Positions 11,901 to 25,790 of a stretch of 64,000 nucleotides of DNA are shown here, one piece after another. Source of the stretch: Trichosphaerium sp. ATCC 40318 (Eukaryota; Discosea; Flabellinia; Trichosidae). How positions within the stretch are numbered: position 1 is the stretch's first letter; each line of letters starts with the position of its first letter. The notes beneath the pieces are model-generated. The model was not told the origin of the DNA. It saw nothing but the letters and a program-made list of their open reading frames with translations, and made no database searches. The position numbers were made by a program, and so were the translations under genes. Location of the stretch: assembly GCA_038496445.1 (NCBI GenBank), contig JALMLS010000471.1:62001-126000 (forward strand), given 5' to 3'.

Positions 11901-13891
11901 GTTCATTTGCTTCCTAATAAATCACGTGAGAATTAAAAAACTCAATATTGTTTTTAAACGAGAGGTCTTTTGTCCTGTATTCTATGGTCTCTTACCTTTC
12001 TCATGAGGCTTAATTTTTTAGGTCTGTCAAGCATTTGACGTTTAGTAAGCATTTTTGCTCTTTTCTTAACAAAAGGTTTCTTCTTTGCAATACAATTTGC
12101 GACACTTGTCATGCCAGTATTTATGTAGTTAGGATTACGTAGTAAGGGATATGATATAATGACAGCATCTAAAAAAGTATAAACAAAGGGGTAATCCAAA
12201 AGTTTAAAAACAGGCAGTTCAAGATGACTTCAAATCCGAATAAAAAATATTGCTTTCTCTTTTACCCAGACATTCCTGAGATAAAATATATGACTTGTTT
12301 GGATTGAAAAAGGAAACGAGAGTATTTGAGTGATGTTTAATTGGTATTTGAACGATGTTTGAACTGTAAGAAATAGAAGAAAAAAAACCTGAAGACTTTT
12401 TTTTTACCTGCATCTAAAACGTCTTGTTGAGTGTAACTCTTGTATTGCGCAGCGGTAGTCACAAGCACAATTTTCAATGCATTTTCTTCCTTAACATGTG
12501 CAGTAAATTCTTCATACCATTGCTTAGATAAATGACTTGGTGTTATAATAAGAGTTGCTTTTGTTTTCCAAAGAGGTTCCAATGTTTCATCTTCAAGTTT
12601 GTAAGTAGGATCTTCATACTTAGCCGGTTTTGATAGTATTAATCCCAAGACTAGCGAATAACAAGTTTAGTTTCTTTTGCTTTATTACAATCTATGTACC
12701 TTCTATTGTTTTACCAAGACCAACTTCATCAGCTAGAACGCCACCTAATATCCGTATGTTAAGAGCAAAAAAGTTATTCGTCATTTATTTTGGTTTTACT
12801 TTTTTGGGGTACCTTTAAACGATGCTTTGAATGTCTTTTCTGGTGTTATATCAGAAGGAACAAATTTCTTCTGTTCTAGGTCATAGAATGCATTTAATCT
12901 AATCCTAGACCAATGTGCAAGGGTGCTATAAGGAAATTCTAATGACAGTGAGAAAGCGTTCAACCAAATTGACAAGAGTGAGAAAACCGTTAAACCCGTC
13001 ATGGTTCTTACCTCTATCCAAATTATCTTCAACACGTGTCATCCATGTGACAGCCTCGCGTTGGTATTTATATAATTTTAGTTTCAATGCATCTGGTTGC
13101 TCTACAGTTCTAGAGATGACCTAAAAATTGTTTGCTTGTGTTTTTTGGCGAAAGCAATAAACAAAACTATTGTACCATTGGTAAGTATGAGTCCTTGTAT
13201 TCTACAACATATCTGCGTCCCAGGTGACTTTCTAAATCCTCTCGAAGGCATTTATCCAGTAATTTATAAAGATATTCTGGTATCACGTGTTCATCATAAA
13301 TCATATTTTCCAAACTTCAAAAAAAAATAAGAAAAAAGTGAGTATTTAAAAAAGAACTCTGAGAACAAGAGTCACCATGTTGATTTTAAAAAAAAACCCA
13401 GGTGTGTCATAATTTGATATTAAGTAGGCTTTCAAGCTATGTAATGGTAGTATTAAGCGTCATTAAATTGAGTCCACATCAATTGATGATAAAAGTCTTT
13501 TTGGAATTTTTTTTCAAATTGCAGTCCAAACGAAGTTGACGACAAGGACTTTGTTGTAAAGCAAATAAAATGTAACAAAATGTACGTACACATTCCTGTT
13601 TATATAAAACATAATATCTACGTCTGATTCATCATATATATTATCCTCATCATCCTTATTTATACGCTTACTGATAGAATGACTAAAAAGTCTTGGATGT
13701 TTCAACATTGCATCAATAATATCTTTTGCAATAATTTCTATCCAGTTAATCTTTTCTATTTCTAACATACTCTCCCCCTTGTCATTTTTGATACAATAGG
13801 TGTCCCGATAGTAACGGGAAGTCGCCTTTCTTAAAACGAAAGTAGTTTTATGTGTTAATAGGTATTCCTTGCTTTTTTCGCTTGTTGGCAT
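8909..13891 (-). CDS. SNF2-family DNA translocase, RAD5/SHPRH-like
   Basis: A long multi-exon gene carries the SNF2 helicase motifs in order. They are KLYKYQREAVTWM near 13050, Walker A GGVLADEVGLGKTIE near 12700-12750, motif Ia ATLIITPSHLSKQWYEEF near 12530, the DEGH box in WHRIILDEGHEV near 11830 with VSGTPFPNW after it, SMIGFLQDLW then ERVIIFSQ near 10100, and motif VI QAIGRAYRMGQ around 9440-9350. The last two are completed by phased splices (donors GTGCGT and GTACGT). The DEGH box and the long insert between the two RecA lobes resemble RAD5/SHPRH-type remodelers, but I see no C3HC4 RING in that insert; it reads as helical text. The C-terminus is a run of Asp/Glu followed by Lys/Arg blocks ending at 8909. 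The N-terminal exon (13891-13514) has no recognised domain. ATP-driven movement on DNA in repair or replication restart is inferred from the family. Confidence 0.8.
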
Positions 13892-14144
13892 GAATTTATC
13901 CGTGTGGAAGTGTGCCCTAAAGGAGATTGTTCTTTTAGCCGAAAAATTGTACTGAAAGTTAGTTTACCATCCAATATCGCGACTTACGTGGTACCATTGC
14001 CACTATATTCGTTTTTAAATTGTTTTTACCTAGAATTGAGTAAAACGTACGCAAACACGAGCTACTCTGCGTAGATTATGCTTAGGAACCTCCTAATGAT
14101 GTTTAGCTCATTGTTTTTAGCGTATTAGCCGTACATTAAACATC

Positions 14145-14511
14145 ATGAGCCACAGCTCATTGGGAACTATAGATATAGGGTCCAAGGTTATTGCTACTCC
14201 TTCCGACATGGTAATAGCAGTAAAAAGAGGTTGTTTTACTTTGTTCTTGTGACGTTCAACCCCTATTCCTTGAATTTTTCGATTTGGCGGTCAAATTCAA
14301 ACAACACGATGTTTTTGGCGCCATTGCCAAGGTTGTAGCAACGTCAATGCCTAAAATATCTCAATTGAGAGTGCGAAAGTATCTCTCGCTTGACATTGAT
14401 CAAGATTGTGAAGCAACACTAGTACCTATGAATTTTCTTGCGCGTAAGACTACAACTAAGCCTCTATTTTGGGAAAAACTCTGGAGTACTTTTGTCTCTA
14501 CCGGAAAATAG
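14145..14511 (+). CDS. small hypothetical gene
   Basis: An ATG at 14145 opens MSHSSLGTIDIGSKVIATPSDM. A second frame at 14284-14511 reads like a real protein (KFKQHDVFGAIAKVVATSM, KYLSLDIDQDCEATLVP, KPLFWEKLWSTF). The splice between them is not clear. A donor at GTAATA after SDM with the acceptor at CCAAG (14331) keeps phase but drops part of the second frame. No family is recognised. It sits divergent from the helicase gene, about 250 bp away. Confidence 0.45.
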
Positions 14512-14716
14512 GCTTACAAAACGATACAAACAGAATATTTGTATCATGTAATATTACGTATTGATTGCTGCAGTCTAGAATTAATAAGTAGCGTAATAAG
14601 GTGATGTCGTGGACACTGTACTATCAATAGTTGGCGTTATATTTATTTCACCTGAACAGTCTAGATTAGGAGGTTGGCTTATTGCTTTAAGTATTTTGGA
14701 AAAAAACACGACTACG

Positions 14717-17700
14717 ATGCATAAAGGTACTCTAGGTCACCTCTTTTGACAATTTTACCTATTAACTTGATATAGCGCTTGTTCTTTTGCTTGCAGCCGT
14801 TGTTGCACTTGCACTAGCCGGCAAAGACGGCTATTGTCAACATGGAGGTCGTTTTACTCCTGAATTGAGCGGTGTTTACCGTGTACAAGATGCTAGGTAC
14901 GTTTTGCGGTTGTTTTGTTTTCTGTACTCGTTGTTTTTTTCGTACTGTGTTTCTCGAGCCAATCAGTTCACATTAGGAATTACCACGTATACTCTAACAC
15001 TCTTATCATAGTAACGACGTACCTACACGTATTTGCCTAAAGTTTAATGATTTATTCGACGACGGCAAGAACGTCGTGTTCGCTTGCAACTACAAGGAGA
15101 ACGGTATACAATTGGCTGATACTAGGGTTTATTGGGAGTTAAATACAACAACACCTGATAACTCTACCGGTAAAATGACTCTATTCGGTATTATTTATGG
15201 TGGAGTAAGCTCAAACGGAGGTTCAAGTTCATCAGCTTGGGATTCGGATACAGCACAGCAATTTGTTGTGAATTACGTCATTGATTTCGAGAGAGTCACT
15301 CCAAGAAGCGGTGGAGTCAATAACGGAACTAATATCACAGTAAACTGGGTATCTACAGGTTCACAAGGGCTTATTAAAGGAAAAGACGCCAATGATGACT
15401 ACTTCACAGTGTGCGTCAGTCCTCACTGAACGAAACTTATTCCAAGTTTTTTAGCACATGATCTTTTTTTAACATTTTGTTTCAATCCTCCTTTTTTTGT
15501 TCAGTAGTGATCTAACTGTATGTCTATAGTGCCGCCTTCAGTGGTAAGAATCCTCAAGAGAGCATAAGAAACTTTGCAAACGCAATGGGAACTGGATACT
15601 CTAACACTGTAATTGACACATCTGTTTGGGGTTGGATTGACTCAGACGATTCGGCTGCACCTGCTAGTGATACAAGAGATTTAAACCTTCTTTTACAAGA
15701 ATGTGTTGACTACTGTGACCTTGGAGATGCCTTTTTCCCTCAAGTTTCAGGACGCTACCAATTCAGTGCTCCAGTGTACGTTTTAACTAAAGCACAACCA
15801 GTTTTGTACAAGATATTCTGAACCGAAAAAAATCTCTGTGATAGTTTGCAACTTCTAATATTGTCCATTTAGGTATGGTACTTTCTTTGACTATTCAGGA
15901 GGTTCAAGCACTTCTATTGCCCCTGAAACAGTGACATGTAACGAGGTGTCATACAGTCAACTGTCTACCGATGTAGAAGAGGTAATTGTTGATGATTCCG
16001 AAACAGCAAAAGCAAACGTTACAAACGGTGGTCAATGCGTCTCTGCTACGCCTTCTGGTGCTCATACAATTTCTTTGGATATCTCAGACCCTTTTTCTAT
16101 TCCAAACATATTTTGGGGTGTTACTGGGCAATTTAACAGCGGTAGTACTTCATACGACCCAGCTGGCGCTGCCATTGGTCAAATCCGTACGTTTTTGTTT
16201 TACTTCTCCTTTTTTTTTCTTTCCAGATAACTCTACTCCACTCAACTCTAGTAAACGCTCTGACATATCACGTACGTGATAATCACAAAAGACAAGTCAT
16301 ACAGCGTAGAGAAATGTCAAATCGTTCATGTCGTAGAGATATCCTAGTTTTATTGTTTTTTCTTGTTTTTTTCCAATATTTATTGTTTTGTTATAGCTGG
16401 TCCTCGCCAAGATCTTGTTGTTGCTTTAGGTTCTACTAATGGAGTCACTTCTTGTAATGTAGCACAAACAGTATTTTCAGGCATAAAATCTTATTTGCTG
16501 TCAAGTACTTTTAGGCTGTATTATGAAAACGTTGCGGTACGCTTGCTTTCTTGCTCTTAGAAATTAGTGTCTAAATCTCATTTTCTTTTTGCAGTGCGTA
16601 CGCCTATCCTATGGTTTCTTTGCTAGTTCATGGGCACCAATAAACTCTGGAGCATACACACGCATCTGTACAACAGCAGACGCTATAGCTTTTGTAGCAG
16701 ATATGGACGCAGCTTTTGCTGCAGTTCAGTCATCGGCTGGTACTGGCAATAACATAGACGATTCACTAGAAGCAATTGTTGCTCAGCATGAAGCTTATGT
16801 ATCATCTCTTTCATTCACTCCTTCAGGAGTCGTAACACTGCTATACATTGTTGATGAAAATGATCAATCAAGTGGTCCACTAGTTGGTTTGACAAACGCT
16901 CTTAATGCCGGACAGACTGTTAGTCTCGTTGGCGTTGGACTTCGTTTATCAAGAACTTTTAGACGAAGCCATGCTGGAGGTCTTGGCACAACAAGCTTTT
17001 CACTACGCAATGCGTGTTTAGCGTCAGGTTTTAGCTCTGTTCTTAACCTCGCATTAAACAGGGTGGCTAGAATACTACCAGATAGTTCGTTAGTTAACCC
17101 TCCTTCATACATAGGTAAGTGTACAAAACTCGAGAAAAAAACAAGAAAAAAAACGCCTTTTGGAACACACAAACATTCTTCTAACCTACATTGATCATTT
17201 ACTAAATATTTAACACGTAGGTCAGTGTATTCCACCTACTACACTTCAAGACTATGATCAAGCTTGTGCACCACAAAAAGTGTCTCCTTTGACGTCTTTA
17301 TTCGACACAAATGTTGATGCTACACTAAGAGATGGTCGCTTGACACTCGATATTGATGCTCCTTGGGAAGAATCAATAATTCACGATCAACACAACTTCG
17401 CTTTGAACACAACAGTTACATTCAAACCATATGTTGTTGAGAAGTACTCTACAATTCCAAGACCTGATACAAAGATCTGTAACTACACACCTTTCATATC
17501 TTCACACTGGACAGTCAAAGAGCCTGACTTTAGTCGTAACTGCAGAAACACATACAAAGCACAATGGAACGTAGCTGATCTTGTTACTGACGGATGTGCA
17601 ACACGTGTCTACTGTACAGAGAATAACCAACCTGAAGCAGTTCCATCAAACTCAGCATGTGACCCAGACTTATGCGTATCAGGAACTTGCTACAAGATCT

Positions 17701-18954
17701 ATGAATTTGAGTTCTCTGTTGACAGATTCTATAATGTATCTGCTCATACCCTCGGTGTTCAAGCAATCCGTCTAGCAGGTGATGAACACAGAATTGTTCT
17801 CGTAACACCATGGATCCTTACCGGAGAAGTAACAGTTGACTACGTTGCTCCACCTGATGTACAATGGGCTGCTGTCATTCCGCTCTTGAAGTATTCTCTT
17901 GATCCTCTCTTTGATGCTAACGGAGCACTTCAAGCCTCAGAAGGCTATTGGTACGTAATCTCTTTGAAATACAAAACAAGTTTATGGTTGCAAGCAACTT
18001 ACTTTTTTATTAAATAGGGAGTTTGAAGTTAAGACTGGTCTTCGTGCTCCTTTTGAGCTTGTAGAAGTTGGTGTCGGTAAACTTCAGCGTCAGTCTACTG
18101 GATCTCCACTTGAAGTTGACTACACAATTGAAAACACTTGTGACGGTCAATACAACGACTCCAACCCTACCACAACTTTAGGTGAACAAGTATGCACACA
18201 GAGAATCCGCGTATTCTTCGATGAGTGTGACATGCTCTCTACCAGATACTCCTACATCTTCACCAACCTTCACTACACCTGTGATGCTGGTGCTCGTATC
18301 CTGTGGCCTGAATTCTGTGTCAACAACACGACCAGACCAGCTGAGCTCAACGTCGATATTGTGGGTACCCAATCTTGCAACGATATCCGCGAAGAAGTTG
18401 TTGTTGGTGGTGTTGAACTAGCATCTTATGTATCTGATTGGTCTGATACCATCAAGACATACCTTTTTGGTACTGATGACATGAACCTCAGATTCGAAGT
18501 TAAAGCAACAAACCCAACAAACGTTGCTTGTGAAGGTGTCCCAGCCATTGATGACCTCGTCTTGACAAAGTTCTCTGCTGGTGAAAGACTTTTGGTCACC
18601 GGTACACCTGCTCCTCTTGTTGAGTACCCAACATCCGTATGCCAACGTGTTGTTGTACCACAAGGTGACTGCGATAAACCATGTGTATACTGCTGTGTTG
18701 TAGATCCAACTGATGTTGATATCAGTATTGGTCCTAATGAGCCAGCAACATGGTGGACAATGAGAGAATCTATTGAAGTACAATGGAGTGGTTTCACAAA
18801 GAAGTCAGTTTTGGATATTACTACGCCAACTACACAAGCTACATCTGCTTCTGCTGATGTAAGAATGCAACCTGGTAGCGCTGTAAGCAGTGTATCTTTC
18901 GTTCAACCATTGGTCTTCTTGGTTGTTGCTATTATTGCTGTTTTATTGTTCTAA
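14717..18954 (+). CDS. secreted cell-surface protein with VWA-like region and C-terminal GPI-type signal
   Basis: Nine or so exons join in phase, mostly with GTACG donors. Exon 1 (14717-14726) plus exon 2 give the signal peptide MHKALVLLLAAVVALALA followed by GKDGYCQ. The ectodomain is rich in Cys, Thr and N-glycosylation sequons. A region at about 16400-16930 (QDLVVALGSTNGVTSC, then FVADMDAAFAAVQSSAGTG and TLLYIVDENDQSSG) has the alternating pattern of a von Willebrand factor A fold, but the usual DxSxS metal site is not present. The last residues are hydrophobic (QPLVFLVVAIIAVLLF) with no cytoplasmic tail, as in GPI-anchor signals. An adhesion or coat role is inferred. Total length is roughly 1,150-1,200 aa. 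Confidence 0.75.
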
Positions 18955-19488
18955 TTTTAAAGCGTGGAAATAAAGTGTAAACAACAAATTAAACGAATGC
19001 CTTGTTGACTTTGGATTCAACGACAATCCTTTTGTGTGAGGTTTTGGCGTTTGGTGTTTAAACACTATGTGCGCCTGAAGTAACAGCAAGCGAAGCTTGT
19101 TATCTTGTTAGTGTGCGGCTTTAGAGTTGTAGTTGAACGACCTCCACATAGCATCATTTTATCTATTCAAAACTGCTAGCAACCGGACACTTTGTTTGCC
19201 ACAGTGTCAACCGAGGAACCTTTAATAAAAACATAACGTGTTTGCTGTTGGTCACCAGATCTCTTGATGTTGTAGCCACGTGAAATAATGTAAAAAGTCG
19301 CCGTTTGTATTGTCACGTTATACACCAACCTCGTAGTAGACACTTGGTTGTTTAAACGTCTACATGTTGAAGTATTATAGGCAATATCAACGCCACAACT
19401 CATCATTTGTCCAAGATTATTAACTCACTGCGACTTTCATTGAACATGTAGCGGTTACTTTTTTTAAATTCAAACAGCAAAGCGTCTT
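18955..19488. other. intergenic, no secure gene
   Basis: This gap follows the surface-protein gene and precedes the condensin start. It has one CACGTG at about 19275. A 76-aa minus-strand frame (19406-19176) has reasonable composition but no motif and no splice or homology support. Confidence 0.4.
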
Positions 19489-22400
19489 ATGGCTTTGTAC
19501 CCTTCTATATGTGATGTATTCGCTCGAATACAGATTGAGGGTAGCTGTGCAGCCGATTTAAATGCTCTCAACAAATTACAGCGCAAGGATGGCTTTTTCG
19601 ACGATTTCGTACGCGTAATAAAGCCAGCGCTTATGATAAGCAAACGAGAGCCATCAATTGAGCGGATTATCGAGTTTGTGGTAGAATTTGCTTCTCAAGC
19701 AAAACCTATTGGCGGTCCTTTCGCGTTACAAATGACATGGCATTTGTTAACTTATTTGGACGCGGGAAATAAAGCTATACGCTTTCGTTCGTGCCAAATC
19801 ATCTCAAACCTTCTCAAAGTACTCGACGACGAACAAGAGATCGAGTACACTACTAACGACTCGCTACAATAAATAACTTTTTTTTGTAGCGATGATCAGT
19901 TCGAAAACCTTTTAACAGGGTTACTAAGACGTTTGGACGATAAAGTACGTTTGAATCTACAACTTAACTTTTGCCGCGTGTTGCTGATCGTTTTTGTAGG
20001 TTGCGATCGTACGCGCTCAAGCTGTAGAAGCTATTTCGAGGCTTCAAGGTCCAGAAGCTGATGATCCTGTAACAACTCGCCTTTTGCATCTACTCGCTAC
20101 AGACTCATCAAAGTACGGCCCATTACACTGCTTAGCCGTTAGAAGGAGGGCATCTAGCTCTACTCCTCGATCTAACAAAATTGTAGGGACGTTAGGAACA
20201 CCGTACTTACTAATATCGCTTTAACGAGGCATTCTCGCCCGATTCTACTGGCGCGTACAAGAGACGTTAATGCGTCAATTCGAGAAGCCACCGTTAATAC
20301 CATCACTAAACGCGTTTCAGCAGCTACACTACGTATAGCTCAACGCAAGGAAGTATTAAAGACGGCTATTCTAGACAGGTAAGATTTTTGAAACAAGACG
20401 TACTGTGTTGTGCGGTTTTTGACGTTGTGCTTAGAGATATCAAAGTACAACAAGCTGGAATACGGTTAGCTTATACATGGCTAGTCCAGTATGGCAATAA
20501 ACCTTCTGGTACGTGACTTTGAACTTGGGTTTTTTGCTTTCTTTTGAAGTCGTTTTTTCGAAAAAAATTACAAATGTGGCTATTGAACTGATTGTATTTT
20601 TTTTAGTTTTTCTTCGCGCTTTGGATGTTGACACATGGCTTGATGATGTCAAAGCTGTTATGGCTGTCGTATTGAGAGAAGACGATGATAATTGGCCTAA
20701 ACCTACTATGGCTACAGCAGCAGAAGAAGAGATGACCTTAGAAACAATCGTTTATTGGTAAGTTGCAAGCTAATTTTTTTTTTTCAAACCAGTAAGCTTA
20801 TCGCTTTCTCAGGCAATGTCATGCTAAGCACTGGGCTGATAATGGACAAAGGAGGTTCGACGAAGTGCTACCTATCCCAACATACTGCCAAATGGTAAGT
20901 AAAAGCTCCACAAAGAGCAAACAACTTCATTCTACGCTTTTTTTTTCTGACTTTTTTTTTTTTCAGGTCAAGAAAAATTCAAAAGATCCGCTAATCCTTG
21001 CTGAATGCGTTGCTCTGTCCGATTACTATGCGTCATTTATATCTATGGACTGTGAATCTATGTTATGGGATCTTTTTGTTTCATTATTATCAAATCCATC
21101 TCTTCCTTGTGTATTAGTACGACCAGTTATGCATGGTCTCATTCGATATGCTCCAGATGAGGAAAACGTTATTTGGTACGCACAGTTTACATTTTTTCGT
21201 TTTTTTTTCTTGATTTTCCTTTATTTCCCTCAAACGACCTCTGTTGATCTCTTACGTTGCCTCTAGTGCTTCTCTTCAAGCCATGAATACCTTAGAAGAG
21301 CATATACAAAAATCAGAAAATGAACCATCAGCTTCTGATGATGTAAACTCAGGAGACTACCAGACAGAAAGACTTCGTCTTTCTATTCTTTTGAATATCC
21401 TTGAAATATCTCCTAATGTCATTCATCATCTTGATCCTCCTATGATAAGGACACAGATTGTGTCTTGGGGTCTAGATCAATCAGAACCAGAGCTTAGATC
21501 TTTTGCTTTTAAAGTTCTTGCTCTTGTTGAAGTAACAGTTGCACATCATGGATGGCTTTTTGAACCAATGTCTATTCGTGTCTTCTTGCAAGCAATTAAC
21601 TTTGATGAAGCTTCTGTGCGTGTTGCTGCTCTTCAAGGATTAATGGATATTATAATGGTTCATGGTATGGATGAAGTGATTGATGCGTTAGAGTACGTTA
21701 AGAAGAAGAAAAAAGAAACTTTTGTTTTTCTTGACCGAGAATTTTTTTTGTTAATGTTTTGCTTTATAGAGGACAAAGTGTTGTAGATGTTTTTGATAAA
21801 ATAATGCGTAGTCAAAAAGGAACACTTTGTGCTGCTTGTGCTGAAGGCGTAGCAAAATTGCTATTTTGTAATCGTGTATTTGAGCCGAAACTATTAGCGA
21901 GTAAGTACCTTTCGTTTTTTTTGTTTTGTTTTTTTTTTCGTCTGTAACTCAGTTTTTGTTTCTTTTTTCAACTTGTTGTATTCGTAAATTCGCTTTTCTT
22001 ACTGCAGTAAAACGTTTCTATGATTGAAAGTCTTTGTACTTTTTTTTGCACGTGATTTTTAAGAAAAAAACAGGAATTTTGTTGATCGTTTCTTTAGGAC
22101 TTTTTATGTTCTTTTTTATCGACATCAAGGATGATATTGACGATCTATTGGATGGTGATGATATCTATGATACTGAAGCAACACCACAACAGCGTGTAGA
22201 GCAAGTATTAAGCGTGTTTTTTACTGCTTTCGCATTCTCTTCAGAACAACGTCAGACATTTGTTATTATCGCTTTTAAACAAGTTATTAATTGGGTAATA
22301 CATGCTCAAGAGTACGTTTTTTAACTATGCTAAAAATCAGATACACTGTGTTTACTGTGTTGGACAACCTTGTTTTTTTTTTTGCTTTTGTATTTTCGTG

Positions 22401-24679
22401 TCAAAAATTGATCGATTTTTACTCCTTAGGTACCCTCAATTAAATACAAAATCTATTCCTAAGATGATTGATATGATGTTACACTTGATAAACCCATTAT
22501 TGATTCAAAAACGTGTCAGTGAAGATAACCAAGAAGAAGACAAAGAAAAAGAACAAATTATCAAAAGTCAACATTTTTCTGTTGTCGAAGCGATTCTCCT
22601 CAACACTGCAGCATATCCAAGTTCTTTAGAAGCAAGACCTTTCCTTAAATCATTACAAAAGTTTTTCTCTTTTGTTCCAGTACCAACAGAACCAAGCCAA
22701 GAAGCCTCACGTGTTATCTACCTCATCGAAAAAATAACGGACAGCGCAAAATTCGATAGAGCCACAACGAACTCAATGAAGAAATTCAAGACATCACTCT
22801 CTGTCATTGAAAGTCTCAAACTATCTCCAGAAGAAGAGTATCAAATAGGTAAACGATTTTAAAACCTCATTACAAAAGAGAAGGAGAACTGTCCTTCAAA
22901 AAACTTGATATCAACCTTTTTTTTTTTGACCTTATTTCATTCATTCTTATTTTTTTCTTAGATCTCAAAATCGATGGTATTGTGACTGCTTTGACAGATA
23001 AGAGCAATGGTCATAGTAGCGATAATTTATCGCTCTCTGATTCATCTGGGTTATCTCTAGATGAATTACCTGAGTCAATACGGAGTACCTTGGACGATGA
23101 CTTGTCTCTATCAGAAGAAGACGATATTCAAACTTCAGATGTTCGGGAAAGCAAGAAAAAAGCTCCAATGAAGAGAAAAAGTGAATACTCTTCTGCTATG
23201 GCTCGTATTGAATCACTTCTATCTGATGATTCTGAATCTGAGTCTGAAGAAGATGTTGTTCCAACTACAACAAAGAAACCACCAAAGAAACGATCTAGCA
23301 TTACAAAAAAATCATCTCTTCCAACAACCAAAAAAAGAGCGACCAGAAGAAGTCTTCGACCAATTGCGCCTCAAAAACCAGTTCAATCAGAGGATGAGGT
23401 CGATGAGGATGAATCACATGAAACAGAAGAGGTTGAGACGACACGTGTTGCATCAAAACATCAAAATATCTTGAAGAAGAACAACTCAAGGCAACAAAGT
23501 ATTGATGCTATTTCTTCGCTTTCTGAAGATGACAGTGATGCTTCACCTAGAACCAGATTGCCTATACGCCGCAAGCGTAGCTTGAGTATAGATTCTCTTA
23601 TAAGTGATGAAGAAGACGAAGCAAGCGGATCTGATGACAACAGTGATGATGAAGAAGATGATTTTGAACTATCTCTTTCAGAAGACTCCGACATTTCATT
23701 TTCTGATGCAACTCCTTCTTCGAAGAAAAAACTCATTTCTACTTCAAGTCACGTCAACAGCTCAGATAAATTTTCTCTATCCCTAGACGAATCTTCAAGT
23801 GACAGTGACAGTGCATCAGAATCTGAAAAAGAAGATCAATTATCGGTCAAGAAGAATACAAGAAAAACAACAATTTTATCTTCTTCTGATGAAGACAGCC
23901 TTCTTTCTTCTTCAGCCTCGGATTCCGAAGAAGAACAAGTCATACCAGAGTCCCAAGAAAGTACTGTTAGTGTCTCAGTTCTACTTGAGGATGGTCTATC
24001 AGAGTCTGATTCTATAGAAGAGGAACCAAAACCAAAACCAAAGCGTACAAGGCGTAGAGTAACAAGTACGTTTTTTTTCATGAATTTTTTTTACAAGTTC
24101 TAACTTTTTTCTGTTTAAGGCGTTCATCATAGTACTATACCAAAACGGCCTGTCGCTAGACAGTCTATGACTACTAATAAAAGACCAATTAGTAATACAA
24201 CTACAAGAAGACGAACACAAGGTAAGAGAAAAGAAAGAGAGTAACTTGAGTTTTTTGCTAATTTTTTTTTCTAGTTCAAAGACGCCCTTCCGTGCAGAGA
24301 AAGTCTGTGTTATCGCGACCTTCGACATCAAGGAACTCCATGATGTCTAGACCTGCGCCTGACCGTAGACATTCACAAATGTCTGCTATGAGCTGTCTGG
24401 CTCAACCTAGGAAAAAACGTAAAGCTGTCGTCTTGGATGACAGAGAAAAAGAAAACTCTGTAAATAAGGTAAGCAAAAAACCAGGTTGCAAATTCTCATT
24501 TTTTTCCTTCTTTTATTTTGTGTTCAATGCTAACTGTCTTGCAGAGTTCGTCTTCAAGGGTGTATCGTATGCGTTCTCCTGCGTCTAAAATGAGAAAGTC
24601 TACTACCGCACGTGGTAATAACTCTACAGTTACAAAGCAAAGGATTACGAGGACAAAGAGGACAAGTCGTGTAAATTAA
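19489..24679 (+). CDS. NCAPG: condensin complex subunit 3 (CAP-G), with long acidic Ser-rich tail
   Basis: Many exons encode a HEAT-repeat protein. The diagnostic CAP-G stretch is LLARTRDVNASIREATVNTI followed by KRVSAATLRIAQRKEVLKTA, near 20240-20370. Other supporting pieces are LLRRLDDKVAIVRAQAVEAI and the C-terminal HEAT block at 21250-21690. CAP-G is a non-SMC HEAT subunit of condensin I that helps clamp DNA during mitotic chromosome compaction. Downstream of the HEAT region, 22980-24100 codes about 370 residues of Ser/Asp/Glu-rich text with repeated SLSEDD- and SDSDS-type words, typical casein-kinase-2 style sites. This is followed by a basic Arg/Lys/Ser tail to 24679. A REKENSVNK stretch near 24450 contains a KEN sequence, a possible APC/C degron. 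The tail is much longer than in usual CAP-G. Confidence 0.85.
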
Positions 24680-25790
24680 AGAAAAAGCAGAAAAAAAATT
24701 GTACAATAAAAAAAAATTTCTATTACAAAACGACCACATAAAAAACAAAATTTATTGAATAAGAGAACATGGCTAGCCTCCAATGCGCTCAAAATGCAGT
24801 ACATGTATGTACAGCCATCACAAACATTGTGATGGCATAACAAAATAAAGATGGCACACCTGAACTTCAGCTTGCAAAATTCGTATTCTTGCATCAATGA
24901 AGATGAACGTACGTTGTGTAGTGATTTTGCGTAAGAAAACAACCCGTTCCATGCTTGACGATGTAGGCACTAAAGTTCGCTAGAGTACCCTTTTCAATCC
25001 TTACCTGAAGGCTTGCTCGGACGTAGGACGTTAAACGTTAAATGCTACCCATTCTGTAAGCAACGAATTCAAAATCTACCACAATATTCACACCGTGGAG
25101 TTGTTGTACTCTTAGCCACACATTTATTTGTAGGAGACCACTCTCGGTGCGAACAGCTGCAAGAAAAAGAAATCTTCCTACAATAAAGTTAAGAAAGGGC
25201 ACGCTTGGGTTGGACGTACCCGATACCAGGTAAGTATTGTACAAGGCGATAATCTTGGCCTGTTTTAAAGCGGTAAGAAAGTAGAATGCTTATTTTAGCT
25301 CGTAACAAAGCCATGGCCTTACTGTGCGTACTCAAAGGTTGATGTATGCATCTGGATGAGTGAACAAGTTGATCGCTACGCGTTAGTTTGCATCAAAAAG
25401 CTCAAACGTTTGTATGAAAGGTGACAATGTTAATGGTAGCGGATTTACGCGTGTTGGTCAAGATTGAGAGGCGCAGCGATCTCAATTACCTTGTAAAATT
25501 ATAAGGAGAGTTAAATCCGCGCTGCCTTATTGTTGGCGAGCCAGAGAGACACTTTTTGAAGTATTAGTGTTTGTAGAATGACTTGAAAAGTGAAGTCGTG
25601 CTGTGCGCTCATACCGTTTAAATGCTAATACAATGGTGTAGATTCTGAGTCCAGTACCGAACTTGTTTTAATACAAAACTCGTTTGTTGTTTAATTATCA
25701 CGCTTCACGTGTAACGTTACCTAGCACGCTGGTTTCCATGACTTTGGTGTAAATTTGCGTGATAAACTAAATCATCTGGTGCGATCGCTA
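24680..25790. other. intergenic, no gene supported
   Basis: About 1.1 kb after the condensin stop. The minus-strand frames at 24942-24676 and 25244-25038 lack motifs and splice support. One CACGTG lies at about 25706. Confidence 0.45.

Noticed and set aside
19176-19406. 76-codon minus-strand ORF between the surface-protein and condensin genes
   Set aside because: Composition is acceptable but there is no family, promoter or splice evidence; noted only in the intergenic entry.
25038-25244. 68-codon minus-strand ORF with hydrophobic stretch
   Set aside because: No motif, no neighbouring exons, and it lies in repeat-rich intergenic sequence.
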